Positions 46,328 through 56,614 of a stretch of DNA of 64,000 nucleotides are shown here, piece after piece (the stretch's first letter is position 1; every line of letters starts with the position of its first letter). Source of the DNA: Bacteroidales bacterium 6E. Lineage in GTDB: Bacteria; Bacteroidota; Bacteroidia; Bacteroidales; Prolixibacteraceae. The stretch lies in contig DF970667.1 of the NCBI GenBank assembly GCA_001270045.2, positions 83,973-147,972 on the forward strand, in the 5' to 3' direction. The position numbers and the translations under genes are program-made. The notes under the pieces were generated by a model. It was not told the DNA's origin. It was given only the letters and a program-made list of their open reading frames with translations, and searched no databases.

Positions 46328-46461
46328 TGTATTCGCACCTGATCATCAGCGTCTTAACATCAAGCCGGCACCAAAGGCATTAGGGTAAAAACAGCGACGT
46401 CACCCAAATGACAAACACATAAAAGGTGATGTATCAAGGCATTTATGGTCGGGAGGGGAAC

Positions 46462-46501
46462 AAGAAGAGTGTGCCATAGGAATCAACGACACACTCTTCT
46501 T
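46462..46501. terminator. Bidirectional terminator-like hairpin between convergent genes
   Basis: Perfect 12-bp arms AAGAAGAGTGTG and CACACTCTTCTT with a 16-base loop, 23 bp beyond the stop of the propeller gene and between two convergent genes. The stem ends in A/T-rich pairs, supporting termination from both sides. Confidence 0.65.
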
Positions 46502-46524
46502 TAGGAAAAAGGGGCTGGCTGAAA

Positions 46525-48423
46525 TCAATCCTTCAGGCTGAAGGCACTGATTTCGCCATTCCCCGATAAGTGATAGAGGTAGCCTTCGATTTCGTCTACT
46601 TCGTAGACAGGCTTTTTATCCTTGAGCACAATTTCCTTGGTGGTTTTTCCGGAATCTTTGTCCACTTTCACCAAACCCACGCCGTCATCAAGGCTGGTCA
46701 GGATAAAACGTGAGTTTTCGGTGGCCATGGTAGCCTTGAACCTTCGGGTCATCTCCTGATACGAGATCGAGGCAATATTGCTGAAGGTTTCCGCTGCCCT
46801 GGCATTGTTCTGGGCCCTTTGTGCCTCGGCACTGCTGTAGTTTCCAAGCGAATATGAATAGGTCGATTGCGAAGCTGCCGCTGCCGCCACTGTGGCCGAG
46901 GCAACCGTTACCACACCCATTGCAACCTTCATCAGGGTGCTTTGTCCGGGCGCCTTGTGAAATACGTGGAAGTTTTCCTTCCCGGAACTATTGAGTGACA
47001 TCATGTTCTGGTCTGAAGCCAGAAGGATCCCAGTTGGTCGTACCTCGATTGAAGAGGCCACTTCCTTGCCGTCAAACTTCAGGCTGGCCAGTGTGCTGAC
47101 TTCCCCGCTGTTTTCATCGATGGCCAATACTTCATCGCCAGTGCTGACCAGGTAACGTCCGGTGGCCTTATCGTAGGCACTCGAAACTGCCGGCGCCTTT
47201 TTGTATTGTACCGGCTTTTTCCATATTGACTCGCCAGTCGAAAGGCTGATGATGTCGGCATCGGTATCCGTTATGTAAATCAATCCCTTGGGGGTATTAG
47301 CCATGGTATGAATGTTGGCACCGGTCTTCAGGGGTTTCCTGAACAAGGGAGTACCATCGAACGAGATCTTGTTGATTCCGCCCTCCTGGATTCCGAAAAG
47401 GATACCGTCGTCCATCACATAAAAATGCTGCACGTAACCCTGGGTTTTGGGAGCCTTTTCCCAAAGATCCTCTCCCGTGGAGGCACTCAGGAAGGCGATC
47501 TTTGATTCACCACTTCCGGCGGTAAGCTTACCCACCAGACTGCTTCCGCCGCCCTTGAATACATCGCTCACTACTGCCAGTCCATTGGGAAGGATCTGAA
47601 ACCGGGAGATGCTTCCGTTGATCTTGCGCTCCTTTGCCCACAGGGATTGGCCATCTTTGCTGAACTTGTGAATCCGGGTGTCTCCATTCTGGCGCTCCTC
47701 AAAACCATAGATCTCGTTACCAGAAGCGTCGGCAGTCATCATGGTGATGTTCTTGATTTCGTTTTCCCAGATGATGCTGCCGTCTTTCACGTTGGCGCAA
47801 ACCACATTTTTGGTGGTAGGGACAAACACGCGGTCGCCAAGCAGGAACGGGACTCCCGAACTCATTGGAATGGCTGCGACACTGCGGGTTTTGCCCGCAT
47901 TGGGATCAAGATTGGCGAAGCCCTCCTGTTTGCCAGTCGCAAGGTCATAAATCCCGACCGCCAGGATATCCTTTTCCGATTTGTCCCGATTGCCCACAAC
48001 AACCAGTTTATTCTCGGGCAGGAATATCTTTAGCTGGGCAATTTGTTTCCAGCCATTATCTTCGGTCACAAACATCTTCTTTCCGGTAATTACATCAATC
48101 ACCGTGCGTTGCGAATTGGCGAATATCGTTCCCGGAATCTGGGATTTTCCGCCCTGGCTGACAATGGCATAAGGAGTCATCGGGACCAGCTCCAGTTCTT
48201 CTTCCTTGATCTTGCCATATTCCGCGAATACGAAATGAGGCTTTTCCGCACCCGGTTTGATACCTGCCAGTCCGTTGCTGCCTATGGCCAGCAAAACACC
48301 CGCATCGGTAAGTTTCATCAGTTCAATCTTGCCACCGATGTCATATTTCACGGTAGGATTCGCATGCACCCCGGCACTCCAAAAAGCCAGGATGGTTATC
48401 CATAGAAAAATGCTCGTTTTCAT
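46525..48423 (-). CDS. Exported PQQ-like beta-propeller protein
   Basis: 632 aa with a signal peptide (ends GVHANP). Repeats of about 40-50 residues with the pattern ...GSIIWENEI..., STGEDLWEKAPK, STGESIWKKPV identify a PQQ-type propeller (BamB/quinoprotein-like), without a visible quinone-binding site. A Gly/Ala/Ser-rich segment and a helix near 500-560 (SQSTYSYSLGNYSSAEAQ) interrupt it. Such propellers are usually scaffolds for protein-protein contacts in the periplasm. The gene is upstream-adjacent, on the same strand, to the downstream end of the NarL-type two-component genes, but with its own spacing (108 bp). Confidence 0.78.
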   Translation of the reverse strand: MKTSIFLWITILAFWSAGVHANPTVKYDIGGKIELMKLTDAGVLLAIGSNGLAGIKPGAEKPHFVFAEYGKIKEEELELVPMTPYAIVSQGGKSQIPGTIFANSQRTVIDVITGKKMFVTEDNGWKQIAQLKIFLPENKLVVVGNRDKSEKDILAVGIYDLATGKQEGFANLDPNAGKTRSVAAIPMSSGVPFLLGDRVFVPTTKNVVCANVKDGSIIWENEIKNITMMTADASGNEIYGFEERQNGDTRIHKFSKDGQSLWAKERKINGSISRFQILPNGLAVVSDVFKGGGSSLVGKLTAGSGESKIAFLSASTGEDLWEKAPKTQGYVQHFYVMDDGILFGIQEGGINKISFDGTPLFRKPLKTGANIHTMANTPKGLIYITDTDADIISLSTGESIWKKPVQYKKAPAVSSAYDKATGRYLVSTGDEVLAIDENSGEVSTLASLKFDGKEVASSIEVRPTGILLASDQNMMSLNSSGKENFHVFHKAPGQSTLMKVAMGVVTVASATVAAAAASQSTYSYSLGNYSSAEAQRAQNNARAAETFSNIASISYQEMTRRFKATMATENSRFILTSLDDGVGLVKVDKDSGKTTKEIVLKDKKPVYEVDEIEGYLYHLSGNGEISAFSLKD

Positions 48424-48531
48424 TCCTGTAAAATTTTAGTTGTTATCTGATTTAAATCCGGATATAAAGTAACGGCAACATCCGATGCCAGTCAGTACGC
48501 AATTCTGCGTATTTATGAAAGATCAACCGGT

Positions 48532-49176
48532 TCAGACAATCCGGTTATCGGTAGCCTTGTTCACGGCTTCGATCTTGTTGTTGACTTGAAGTTTGCGGTA
48601 GACGTTCTCGATGTGTTTGCGGACAGTGTGGTAGCTGATGTGCAGGTTTGTGGCAATTTCTTCGTACGTAAGCCCGTTTTTAAGCTGGGTTAGCATGGTG
48701 ATTTCCCTTTCTGTAAGGCCAAAATCCTGTGGCTTGTTATCCAGAGAAATGGGTTGCCTGATCAGGTTGAGGGTTTTCATGGCCATTGCCGGACTCATGG
48801 CCGCCCCGCCGGCAAGGGTATCGGTAATGCACTGGTGAATCTGGGTTGCACTGTCTTCCTTCAGCAAATAGCCCGAAGCGCCGGCCATGACAGCCTTAAA
48901 GAGCAACTCGTCATCGTCGAACATGGTCAGGATGACCACCTTGATTTGCGGATACCGCCTTTTAACTTCTGCAGTGGCCTGCACCCCATCCATTTCGGGC
49001 ATCTCGATGTCCATCAGCACCAGGTCGATATTTGAGTTGCGCGCAAGTTGTTTCAGCAAGTCCTTGCCGTCGCGGGCCACCAGCCTTATGTCAAGGTCGG
49101 GATACTCCCCGAGCCTTTTCTTTAAGGCCGACAAGGCAAAACTGTTATCTTCCGCTATGGCTATGTGTATCGGCAT
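48532..49176 (-). CDS. NarL/FixJ-family response regulator
   Basis: 214 aa: receiver domain with Asp56 (DLVLMDIEMPEMDG), acid pair AED at 8-10 and Lys in GYLLKED, then a LuxR-type helix-turn-helix at about 147-207 (LTEREITMLTQLKNGLTYEEIATNL, then ISYHTVRKHIENVYRKL). It lies 47 bp after the TPR histidine kinase gene and is its cognate partner. It may control the propeller gene that follows, but no binding site can be seen. Confidence 0.93.
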   Translation of the reverse strand: MPIHIAIAEDNSFALSALKKRLGEYPDLDIRLVARDGKDLLKQLARNSNIDLVLMDIEMPEMDGVQATAEVKRRYPQIKVVILTMFDDDELLFKAVMAGASGYLLKEDSATQIHQCITDTLAGGAAMSPAMAMKTLNLIRQPISLDNKPQDFGLTEREITMLTQLKNGLTYEEIATNLHISYHTVRKHIENVYRKLQVNNKIEAVNKATDNRIV

Positions 49177-49223
49177 AAACTCTGAAATATGGGGATAAAG
49201 CTACCAGCTTCCAATAGATTATT

Positions 49224-51203
49224 CTATACGAATATGTTCGTATTCTGCACTCCAAAACATCCTTCAACAACGGTTCCCTTGTTGGGGATTGATCTGATTT
49301 TCAACTCACCCTGAAGCTCTTCCATGCGGGAATGCATATTGCGCAAGCCATTTCCTGAGCCGATAGTTTCCTGATCGAAACCCTTTCCGTCGTCTTCCAC
49401 AACGAAGCAGAGCGTCGTACCTTCCTCTATCCGTAGTTTTACATCAATCAGGCTGCATCCTGAATATTTATACGCATTGTTTATGGCCTCCTGCAGTATT
49501 CGGAACAGGTGAGTGGTCTGGATTTCGGTGAGGGTTTGTCCCGAATTCTCTCCTGTTGACACGACAATCCGTGTCCCATTCTGGTGGAGTGGCTTGAAAA
49601 AATCGCGGAGCCTGATGCCCAATTCATCCACCGTGACCACTTGTTTGTTCAGGAGCCAGACGGTTTTGCGAAGTTCGCGCATGCTCATGTTGAGGTTATC
49701 CTGCAAATCCTGAAGCTTTTCGGCCGACCCGTTTACCTGCCGTTCTTTCAGTTGTTCGACCGAAGCGCTAAGAAGGGTTAGGTACGAGCCGATGTTGTCG
49801 TGAAGTTCACGTGAAATGCGAAGACGTTCCTCCTGAATCCGTGCCACCTCCTTCTGTTCTGCCAGACTTAATTCAAGATGGGCCTGACGGGCTATGGCTT
49901 CCTTGCGCTTAAACAGCGAGAAGAGAAATCCTGACACAATCAAAACCAGGGAAATCAGCGACACCGCCCAAAGGGTGCGTCTTTGAAGGTCGAGTTCCTT
50001 CTGCTGGATGGTCTGCTGTTGCTTTAGAATGGTATTGTCCTTCTCGATCGTTTTGAACATCTTCTCGATTTCTGCCACCGCCTGTGCATTTCGGTCGGAG
50101 AATACCGAATCCAGCACCTGTGAGTATTCCTTCATGTGAAGCATGCCCTGATCATGGTTACCCAGTAAAAAATGGCTTATACCACGGGCATAGTGGAGCC
50201 CTTCTGAGAAATTATAAAGCTGCGGGAACTTCTGAAGGATAGAATCACCCTTGGCCGAATATTGCAGGGAAATTCGTGGTTGTTTCAGATCATTGTAATA
50301 TGCTGCGATATTGATATAGGCACTCAGGTCGCTTTTGGGATTTTCCCCGACGCTTGCGGGTCGTTCCAGTGCCTTCTTATACGCTTCGATGGCAAGTTGC
50401 GGCCGGTCGGTCAGGCTGTAAAGGTTGGCCAGGTTATCGTGCAAGGAATAATACATCCGCCAGTTGCCAGCCGTTTCGGATTTGTCGATGGCCTTGAGGT
50501 AAAATTGTTCGGCCTGGTCATATTGTTCGATTTTGATGTAGCATACCCCCAAATTTGCAAAGGAAATGGCCTCGCCATTCACCAACCCAAGCCGTTGCCT
50601 GATCTCCAATGATTGGTTATGATGATTGATGGCCTTGTCATATTGCCTCAGTTCCTGAAAAATCAAACCAATATTGCTTAGGTAGTTGGCCTTGCTTTCC
50701 TCCTGTTGGGGGAAGAATTGTGCGTTCATCTCCAGGGCTTGGTAGAAATACGACAACGCCTCATCAAATCGGCCATTCTTCCAAAAGAACAAACCCATGC
50801 CATTCAGTGTCAATACCCTGACAGAATGAAAACCGTTGGCTTCGCTCAATTCCAATGACTTCGCAAAATATAATTCTGCCGAATCCTTCACCCCCATGAT
50901 GTCAAAATAAATCGCCTTGGTGTTGAGCAGCTCAGCTTTCCCGAACAGCAATCCAAAGCGGTCAGCCTCTGCCAAACCACGGTCGAGCAATGGCAAAGCC
51001 TTGTCATTCTCGTTGAATATGAAGTGAAATCCCAGCTTGTTCAGTGCCCGTCCCCTGATCGAATCGTCAGTAGTGGCAGATACCAGGTTTTGCAGACTGT
51101 CAAGTTCATCTGCAGGAAGTGTTTGCGCGCTTGATTTTATGGATAAAGCCGGCATAACCAGTAAAACCAGGCAGGCATAAACAAGAAATCTCAAATCCTT
51201 CAT
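49224..51203 (-). CDS. TPR-sensor histidine kinase (NarX/DegS-type, HisKA_3)
   Basis: 659 aa. Signal peptide, then about seven tetratricopeptide repeats in the periplasm (for example ESKANYLSNIGLIFQELRQYDKAINHHNQSLEI is one unit), a transmembrane helix near 415-435, a coiled coil, HisKA_3 dimerisation with His468 (SRELHDNIGSYL), and an ATPase domain with N-box LQEAINNAYKYS and DDGKGFD. Common in Bacteroidota and usually paired with a NarL-type regulator, here the next gene. The signal for TPR sensors is not known. Confidence 0.92.
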   Translation of the reverse strand: MKDLRFLVYACLVLLVMPALSIKSSAQTLPADELDSLQNLVSATTDDSIRGRALNKLGFHFIFNENDKALPLLDRGLAEADRFGLLFGKAELLNTKAIYFDIMGVKDSAELYFAKSLELSEANGFHSVRVLTLNGMGLFFWKNGRFDEALSYFYQALEMNAQFFPQQEESKANYLSNIGLIFQELRQYDKAINHHNQSLEIRQRLGLVNGEAISFANLGVCYIKIEQYDQAEQFYLKAIDKSETAGNWRMYYSLHDNLANLYSLTDRPQLAIEAYKKALERPASVGENPKSDLSAYINIAAYYNDLKQPRISLQYSAKGDSILQKFPQLYNFSEGLHYARGISHFLLGNHDQGMLHMKEYSQVLDSVFSDRNAQAVAEIEKMFKTIEKDNTILKQQQTIQQKELDLQRRTLWAVSLISLVLIVSGFLFSLFKRKEAIARQAHLELSLAEQKEVARIQEERLRISRELHDNIGSYLTLLSASVEQLKERQVNGSAEKLQDLQDNLNMSMRELRKTVWLLNKQVVTVDELGIRLRDFFKPLHQNGTRIVVSTGENSGQTLTEIQTTHLFRILQEAINNAYKYSGCSLIDVKLRIEEGTTLCFVVEDDGKGFDQETIGSGNGLRNMHSRMEELQGELKIRSIPNKGTVVEGCFGVQNTNIFV

Positions 51204-51423
51204 AAGTGGTTATTTTTCAATCGGCAAGTTTAAATCCTGGTATATAACCACGAAAAAGCCTGAAAAGTTTAACTATTATGTCTTCCAATCTTAATGCCAA
51301 TTACTGACAAGCATATATATGTCAGCTCCTTCGAATGATTGGATCATCGAGTCAATTGTGGTCATTGTTGAAAAAATATAGATAATATTGGTTTCATTTT
51401 GCAGATCCAATAATCCTTTGCCC

Positions 51424-52332
51424 CTAAAACCTCAGCTTTTCGGTCATCAATCCAAACCTAATGACATCCAGATGATGGTCAAAATAAATATTGTAATAAT
51501 CCATGCCATGATACATCTGTACAAACAATCCGATGTCTTCCAGAAATTTGGGATGGTAATAAAACGTTAGTTTAAGATTGAGCCTATCCTCCTCGAAACC
51601 TGCCCAGTCGTGAACCTGCCCGAACATCCATGTTGCCTCTCCCTTCAGCGAAATGCGTGCTTTCATATCCGGCCCGTCACTCTGACGAGGCAGTTTAAAC
51701 ATCGAAATGGCAGTGTTCAAGCGCACCGGACTATATCTACCCTCCAGTTCCTTTGACGACCAGCTTGCAGGGTGAAATGCCAGCGATGCCTTATAAAAGC
51801 CCTGGGCATTGAGGCTGGCTACCTGACTGGTCTTGATGATTCCCCCTTCCACGTAATTGGTGGCAAAATCACCCGACAGCAAATTCACGTCACCGCTTTC
51901 CAGAAAAAAATCACCATCCTGACCGTTGGAGTGATGGGCTATCTTGCCAAACAGGGTCAAACTTCCCTGCTGCTTATCGGCCGACAATAAATAGTAAGCG
52001 GTGATCTGGGGAATATAGCTTGGAGTGCGCACCGGAAAAGACCTTTCCTGGTACATTCGGATGATGATCTGGGGTGTCAGCACGCCCATCAGCCTTGAGT
52101 CTTTGCTGCGCCGGATGAAAAAGTCGGGTGACGAATTGGCCTCAAACCATAAAGGCTCGATATTGCCAATGTCAGCAGGCAATGTGATATAGCTGTTCCC
52201 GTGATTTACCCTGGCAACATTGGCAAGGTCAACCCCGGTTCCATTCTGTGTAGGATTCTGTCCATAAGCTGCAATTGCCGAAAACAAAATCATTGTCAGG
52301 CTTACCATTCCGGATTTAATGTCCAATTTCAT
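51424..52332 (-). CDS. Outer membrane beta-barrel-like protein, last gene of the second RND operon
   Basis: 302 aa, signal peptide ending AAYGQ. Later residues alternate in a way that suits beta strands and end in a strand VIRFGLMTEKLRF. The motif AHHSNGQDGDFF with His133/134, Ser135 and Asn136 recalls the HxSNG of outer membrane phospholipase A, but the spacing to the third catalytic residue does not clearly match. The start overlaps the end of the RND pump gene by 17 bp, so it belongs to that operon. Function not known. Confidence 0.6.
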   Translation of the reverse strand: MKLDIKSGMVSLTMILFSAIAAYGQNPTQNGTGVDLANVARVNHGNSYITLPADIGNIEPLWFEANSSPDFFIRRSKDSRLMGVLTPQIIIRMYQERSFPVRTPSYIPQITAYYLLSADKQQGSLTLFGKIAHHSNGQDGDFFLESGDVNLLSGDFATNYVEGGIIKTSQVASLNAQGFYKASLAFHPASWSSKELEGRYSPVRLNTAISMFKLPRQSDGPDMKARISLKGEATWMFGQVHDWAGFEEDRLNLKLTFYYHPKFLEDIGLFVQMYHGMDYYNIYFDHHLDVIRFGLMTEKLRF

Positions 52333-55300
52333 GTTGATCGTTTTCTAAAGATTGGAACAATGTTGGAGAGTACGTATAATCCCTGATCGGGATCCGATAA
52401 AACAACCGATACAGAACCGGGACAAACAGCAGGGTGATCAATGTGGCGAACAAAAGGCCAAAGATGATCGCCAGTGCCAGAGGAATCCACAGCAAATCAC
52501 CTGAAAACCACAAAGGCAGCATACCCAGTGAAGTTGTCAGGGTAGTAAGCAGAACCGGGCGGAAACGGCTGTGGGTAGCCAGAAAAATGGCATCACGACG
52601 ATCGATTCCCGGGTTTTCTTCCAATTCAACATCAATCCGGTCGATCAGGATGATGGCATTGTTGACCACAATCCCGGCAAGGGCAATGACACCCAATACC
52701 CCGAAGAAACTGATGAACGTACCGCCGATAAACCAACCGGCTACAACACCAATGATGCCCAATGGAATGGCCAGGACAATGATGGCCGATTTGCGGAAGG
52801 AGTTAAACTGAAGTACCAACAGGATAACAATGAGAAAGAAAGCCAGTGGCAGATTGGCAAATATGGCTCCCAGGTTTTCGGCCTTGTCTTCATCCTCTCC
52901 GCCAAACTCATAGCTATATCCCAAATCCCAGCTTACCTTTTGCTCTTCCATCCACGGACCGATATCCTCAAAAATATCCGATGCGGTATAGTCAGGATGA
53001 AGATAGGCACCTACTGTCATTGTGCGTTTCAGATCCTTTCGGATGACTTTTGCAAATTGCCAGTCGACTTTGACGTCGGCCACCTGCGCCAGTGGAACAT
53101 GCTGCTGGGTAGAGGCAGCATAAATATTGAATGCCTTGACAGATTCAATTCCCTGCTCATCGCTGCCTTCGCTTTTCATGAAAATCGGGATTTGGCCATC
53201 ATTTTCGTAAAAATCACCGACTTTCATTCCGGAGAGGCCGGTTTGCAAGGCCTGAGCGATCTCCATATTCGTTAATCCGGCACGTCGGGCATTCTCGGGA
53301 TGGATCTCGACCACCAGTTTTTTGATCTTCGGCCCCCAGTTGTCAGAGATATTTTTGGTTCCTTCGATAGTCACCAGTTTTTCCTTGACTTTTTCTGAAA
53401 TCAAGGCCAGCTTTTCAGGATTTTCGCCTGATATGCGGATCTCGACCGGAGTGCCTGATGCCCCTGCCCCTGTGAGGCGGTTTACCCTGATATCGGCATC
53501 GGGAATGTGGTTATAACAAAAGCTGTCGACTTTTGCAATGATATAATCATTGTCGGCGTCACCCGTGGTGTTCAGCAGGATATGAGCATAGCTCGAATTG
53601 GCCTCGCTCTTGAAATACCCCAGGTCATACGGTTCGGGGCCTTCACCCAGAAATGATGAGAAATCAAGTACGCCAGGTTTTCCCTTGTCTGTTTCCGGAT
53701 CGACCCAGAGATTTTGCAGGATAAATTCACCGATGTCGTTGACAGCCTGTTCGGTATATTCCATTTGTGTACCTGCCGGAAATTTGATGTCCACTGTCAC
53801 CAGGTTTCGGTCGCTGTCGGGGACCAGCTTGAATGGCAAAAACCGGACAAGGGAGAGTGCCAGGATTAACAAAAATGCCACGAATCCCAAAAACAGGGCA
53901 GGCTTATGCAAAACTCTCGACAAAAGTTTTTGGTACCAGAGGTTCAGCTTCTCCATCCCCTCGTCGATCCATCTTTCCTTCTCCTTAACCATTGTTTTTT
54001 GCACTTTAATGATCATGACAGCAAGCAGTGGAATGAAAGTCAGCGCAAGGAACCACGATGCGATTAACGTCGAACTGACCACCCAAAAGAGTTGGGATGA
54101 GATCTCCCCCATCGGAGTATTGGCCAGTGCAAACGGCAGAAATGCAGCCGAGGTGGTCAGGGTTGAAATCAGCAGGGGTATTCCCAACACCTTTCCCGAA
54201 TAAATGCTGGCATCCCATGCACGCATGCCCCTATTCATATTCACCAGGATGGACTCGGAAACCACGATGCCATTATCGACCAGCAAACCGAGCGAAATGA
54301 TCAGTGCAGCAAGGGAAACTTTGTTAAATCCCAAATCGAGGAGTCCAAGGAAAAAGAAAGAGGTAACGATGACCATGGGAACCAATGCCGCCACCCACGA
54401 GCCTGTCCGGAAGCCCAAAAAGATAAACATGACAGCCAGCACGATGACAATACTTTGCACCAGGTTCACCAGAAAATCGTTGATCTGGCCATGCACCACC
54501 CGGTCTTGTGAGGCCGATCTCACCACTTCAATGCCCAGGGGCAGGTGATCGTTGATTTCAGCCAACGACTTGTCCACGTCTTCGCCCAATCGAACAATAT
54601 TGGCACCATCCCGCAGCGATAGAAATAGCGCCACCGCCGATTTACCATTGATCCTTGCCAGCTTTTCGGATGGGGTTACATAATCACTGTATATGCGTGT
54701 AGTGATATCTTCAAGATAAACCGGGGTTCCCGTCGGCGTGGGAACCAGCATTCTTTTCAGGTCATCGGTCGATTCGAAACTGCCGGTGGGTTCCAGCACA
54801 ATTCTCTGCCGGCCCATATTGATTTCTCCTCCCGGAAATAGAATGTTTGTTGAAGAGATCAAATTTCTCAATCGGCTGGCATCCAGCCCATACAATGCAA
54901 GCTGTTTATCGTCATACTCAATAAAGATTCGCTCTTCACGGACACCACCGAGCTTGATTTTTGCCACATCGGGGAGCAACAAGAGTTCCTCCCTGACCTC
55001 TTCGGCATACTCCTCCAGCTTCCGGTCAGGAACTCCCTCCCCGGTCACGCCGAGAATGATCCCGAAGACGGTCCCGACATCTTCGTCCTTTACGACCGGA
55101 CCAACAACTCCCTGTGGAAGGATCGGCTTGATATCGGCCACCTTGTTGCGCATACGGGTCCAGACAGCCTGCAGCTCTTCCCCGTTAACTTCAGTCTGCA
55201 ATTCAACGGTAATCACCGACAATCCGGGTCGCGATTCACTGGAGATGGTCTTCACCTCGGCCATTTCACGGATTGCCTCCTCAATAGGCTCGGTTACGAG

Positions 55301-55492
55301 TGACTCAACCTGACCGGGATCTGCTCCGGGGAAACGGGTGACCACCGAGGCAATCCTGACTGTATAGGGAGGCATGCTATCTCGTTCGAGCTCAAAATAG
55401 TTCAGTATGCCAATGATGGATGCCACCACGATCGCGACCAGGGTGATGCGTGAGTTTTTTAGTGTAATGTTCGTAAGATTCATTGTGATCAT
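52316..55492 (-). CDS. HAE1-type RND efflux pump
   Basis: 1058 aa, the usual AcrB-like length. Twelve transmembrane helices, two periplasmic loops, TM4 proton-relay motif LGLLVDNGIVVSES and the last-helix cluster LTTSLGMLPLWFSGD and ALAIIFGLLFATLITLLFVPVLYRL. The N-terminus LKNSRITLVAIVVASIIGILNYFELERDSMPPYTV resembles pumps that export drugs, detergents or lipids rather than metals. Third gene in the operon TolC-fusion, adaptor, pump, barrel. Confidence 0.92.
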   Translation of the reverse strand: MITMNLTNITLKNSRITLVAIVVASIIGILNYFELERDSMPPYTVRIASVVTRFPGADPGQVESLVTEPIEEAIREMAEVKTISSESRPGLSVITVELQTEVNGEELQAVWTRMRNKVADIKPILPQGVVGPVVKDEDVGTVFGIILGVTGEGVPDRKLEEYAEEVREELLLLPDVAKIKLGGVREERIFIEYDDKQLALYGLDASRLRNLISSTNILFPGGEINMGRQRIVLEPTGSFESTDDLKRMLVPTPTGTPVYLEDITTRIYSDYVTPSEKLARINGKSAVALFLSLRDGANIVRLGEDVDKSLAEINDHLPLGIEVVRSASQDRVVHGQINDFLVNLVQSIVIVLAVMFIFLGFRTGSWVAALVPMVIVTSFFFLGLLDLGFNKVSLAALIISLGLLVDNGIVVSESILVNMNRGMRAWDASIYSGKVLGIPLLISTLTTSAAFLPFALANTPMGEISSQLFWVVSSTLIASWFLALTFIPLLAVMIIKVQKTMVKEKERWIDEGMEKLNLWYQKLLSRVLHKPALFLGFVAFLLILALSLVRFLPFKLVPDSDRNLVTVDIKFPAGTQMEYTEQAVNDIGEFILQNLWVDPETDKGKPGVLDFSSFLGEGPEPYDLGYFKSEANSSYAHILLNTTGDADNDYIIAKVDSFCYNHIPDADIRVNRLTGAGASGTPVEIRISGENPEKLALISEKVKEKLVTIEGTKNISDNWGPKIKKLVVEIHPENARRAGLTNMEIAQALQTGLSGMKVGDFYENDGQIPIFMKSEGSDEQGIESVKAFNIYAASTQQHVPLAQVADVKVDWQFAKVIRKDLKRTMTVGAYLHPDYTASDIFEDIGPWMEEQKVSWDLGYSYEFGGEDEDKAENLGAIFANLPLAFFLIVILLVLQFNSFRKSAIIVLAIPLGIIGVVAGWFIGGTFISFFGVLGVIALAGIVVNNAIILIDRIDVELEENPGIDRRDAIFLATHSRFRPVLLTTLTTSLGMLPLWFSGDLLWIPLALAIIFGLLFATLITLLFVPVLYRLFYRIPIRDYTYSPTLFQSLENDQHEIGH

Positions 55493-55510
55493 TTTTGAAA
55501 TGGACAGACA

Positions 55511-56602
55511 TTATTCCTCCGCATCCAGGAGCTTCACCTTTCGGCCATCGTATAAAAAGCTCAATCCGGCCGTAATGACCTTTTCATCCTGCTCAAGCCC
55601 ATGAAGGATTTCATACCCTTCAGGAAGCAATTCACCGAGAGAAACCAACCTCTTTCGGGCAACATAAACACCCCCTTCATTGCTGTCGGAAGCCACATAT
55701 ACATAATCACCCTCCTTGTCATGCCCCACAGCATCGACCGTGACAACGAGTTTTTCCGAATCACCCTGATTTCTTTCCAGAGGAATTTCAACTGAGCCGG
55801 TCATGCCGGGCAACAGTCCCTTGACATCACCGGTCAACCGAACGATGACAGGAAAAGATGATGCGGATGAAACACCCGGGCTGACTTCACTTATATACCC
55901 GCGAAAAGTTTGACCGGGAATCGAATGTAAACTGACAGTCACATCGGCTCCCCGTGTAATCTGGCCAATCATTTTTTCGGGCAAGGTTGTCTTAAACTCC
56001 AGTTGTTGGGCAGTCGCAACCAGTACTATCGGGAGCCCCGCTCCGGTCATTTCGTTTTCACGGGCCATGACTGCAGTTACCACGCCATCAAACGGGGCTC
56101 TTAATACTGTATACTCCAACTGGTTGCGGGCAGCTTCCCATTGCGAACGTGCAGTTTTCAGCATGCTTTCGGAAGAGTCGGCCTGAAGTCGGGCCTTTTC
56201 ATAATCACTCAATGAGACATGATTGTTTACATAAAGATTTCCGACCCTGGCAAATGCAGAACGTGCTGTTTCAAGTTGTGCCTCCGCATTTTTCAATGAG
56301 GCAGAGGCCCGATCAAGCTGAATCTGGTAATCTGTGGCATCCAATCGGGCAATGACGGCTCCACGCTGGACGGTATCCCCCATGTCAACAAAGACTTTCC
56401 CAATCAGGCCGCCAACCTTAAAACTCAATTTTGCCTCGGTGGCTGACTGGATGACACCCGAGCTGACCATCGTATCGTTTCTGTGGAAACTTCCTGCCTC
56501 CTGGTAGAAGACGGGACGGACCGATTCGGGCCTGATATCTTCATTTTTGCATCCGACCAATACAATGAGGCTGACAATTCCAATTAACATTCCTGATTTC
56601 AT
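55511..56602 (-). CDS. RND efflux periplasmic adaptor lipoprotein
   Basis: 363 aa. Lipobox VGC near residue 18. The chain shows the MFP layout: beta-strand, lipoyl-like half (VGGLIGKVFVDMGDTVQRGAVIARL), a coiled-coil hairpin about 75-150, the second half with PFDGVVTAVMARENEMTGAGLPIV, and a beta-barrel plus membrane-proximal domain. Standard length for AcrA-type adaptors. Lies 12 bp after the TolC-fusion gene and 18 bp before the pump gene. Confidence 0.92.
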   Translation of the reverse strand: MKSGMLIGIVSLIVLVGCKNEDIRPESVRPVFYQEAGSFHRNDTMVSSGVIQSATEAKLSFKVGGLIGKVFVDMGDTVQRGAVIARLDATDYQIQLDRASASLKNAEAQLETARSAFARVGNLYVNNHVSLSDYEKARLQADSSESMLKTARSQWEAARNQLEYTVLRAPFDGVVTAVMARENEMTGAGLPIVLVATAQQLEFKTTLPEKMIGQITRGADVTVSLHSIPGQTFRGYISEVSPGVSSASSFPVIVRLTGDVKGLLPGMTGSVEIPLERNQGDSEKLVVTVDAVGHDKEGDYVYVASDSNEGGVYVARKRLVSLGELLPEGYEILHGLEQDEKVITAGLSFLYDGRKVKLLDAEE

Positions 56603-56614
56603 ACTGATATCTTT

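Larger units (their letters stand above)
46202..46524. other. Convergent intergenic gap with two hairpins
   Basis: Contains two direct copies of ATAGTTATCGAATAG-type sequence near 46283-46310, an inverted repeat at 46298-46327 and a second at 46462-46501. No gene is seen. Confidence 0.5.
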
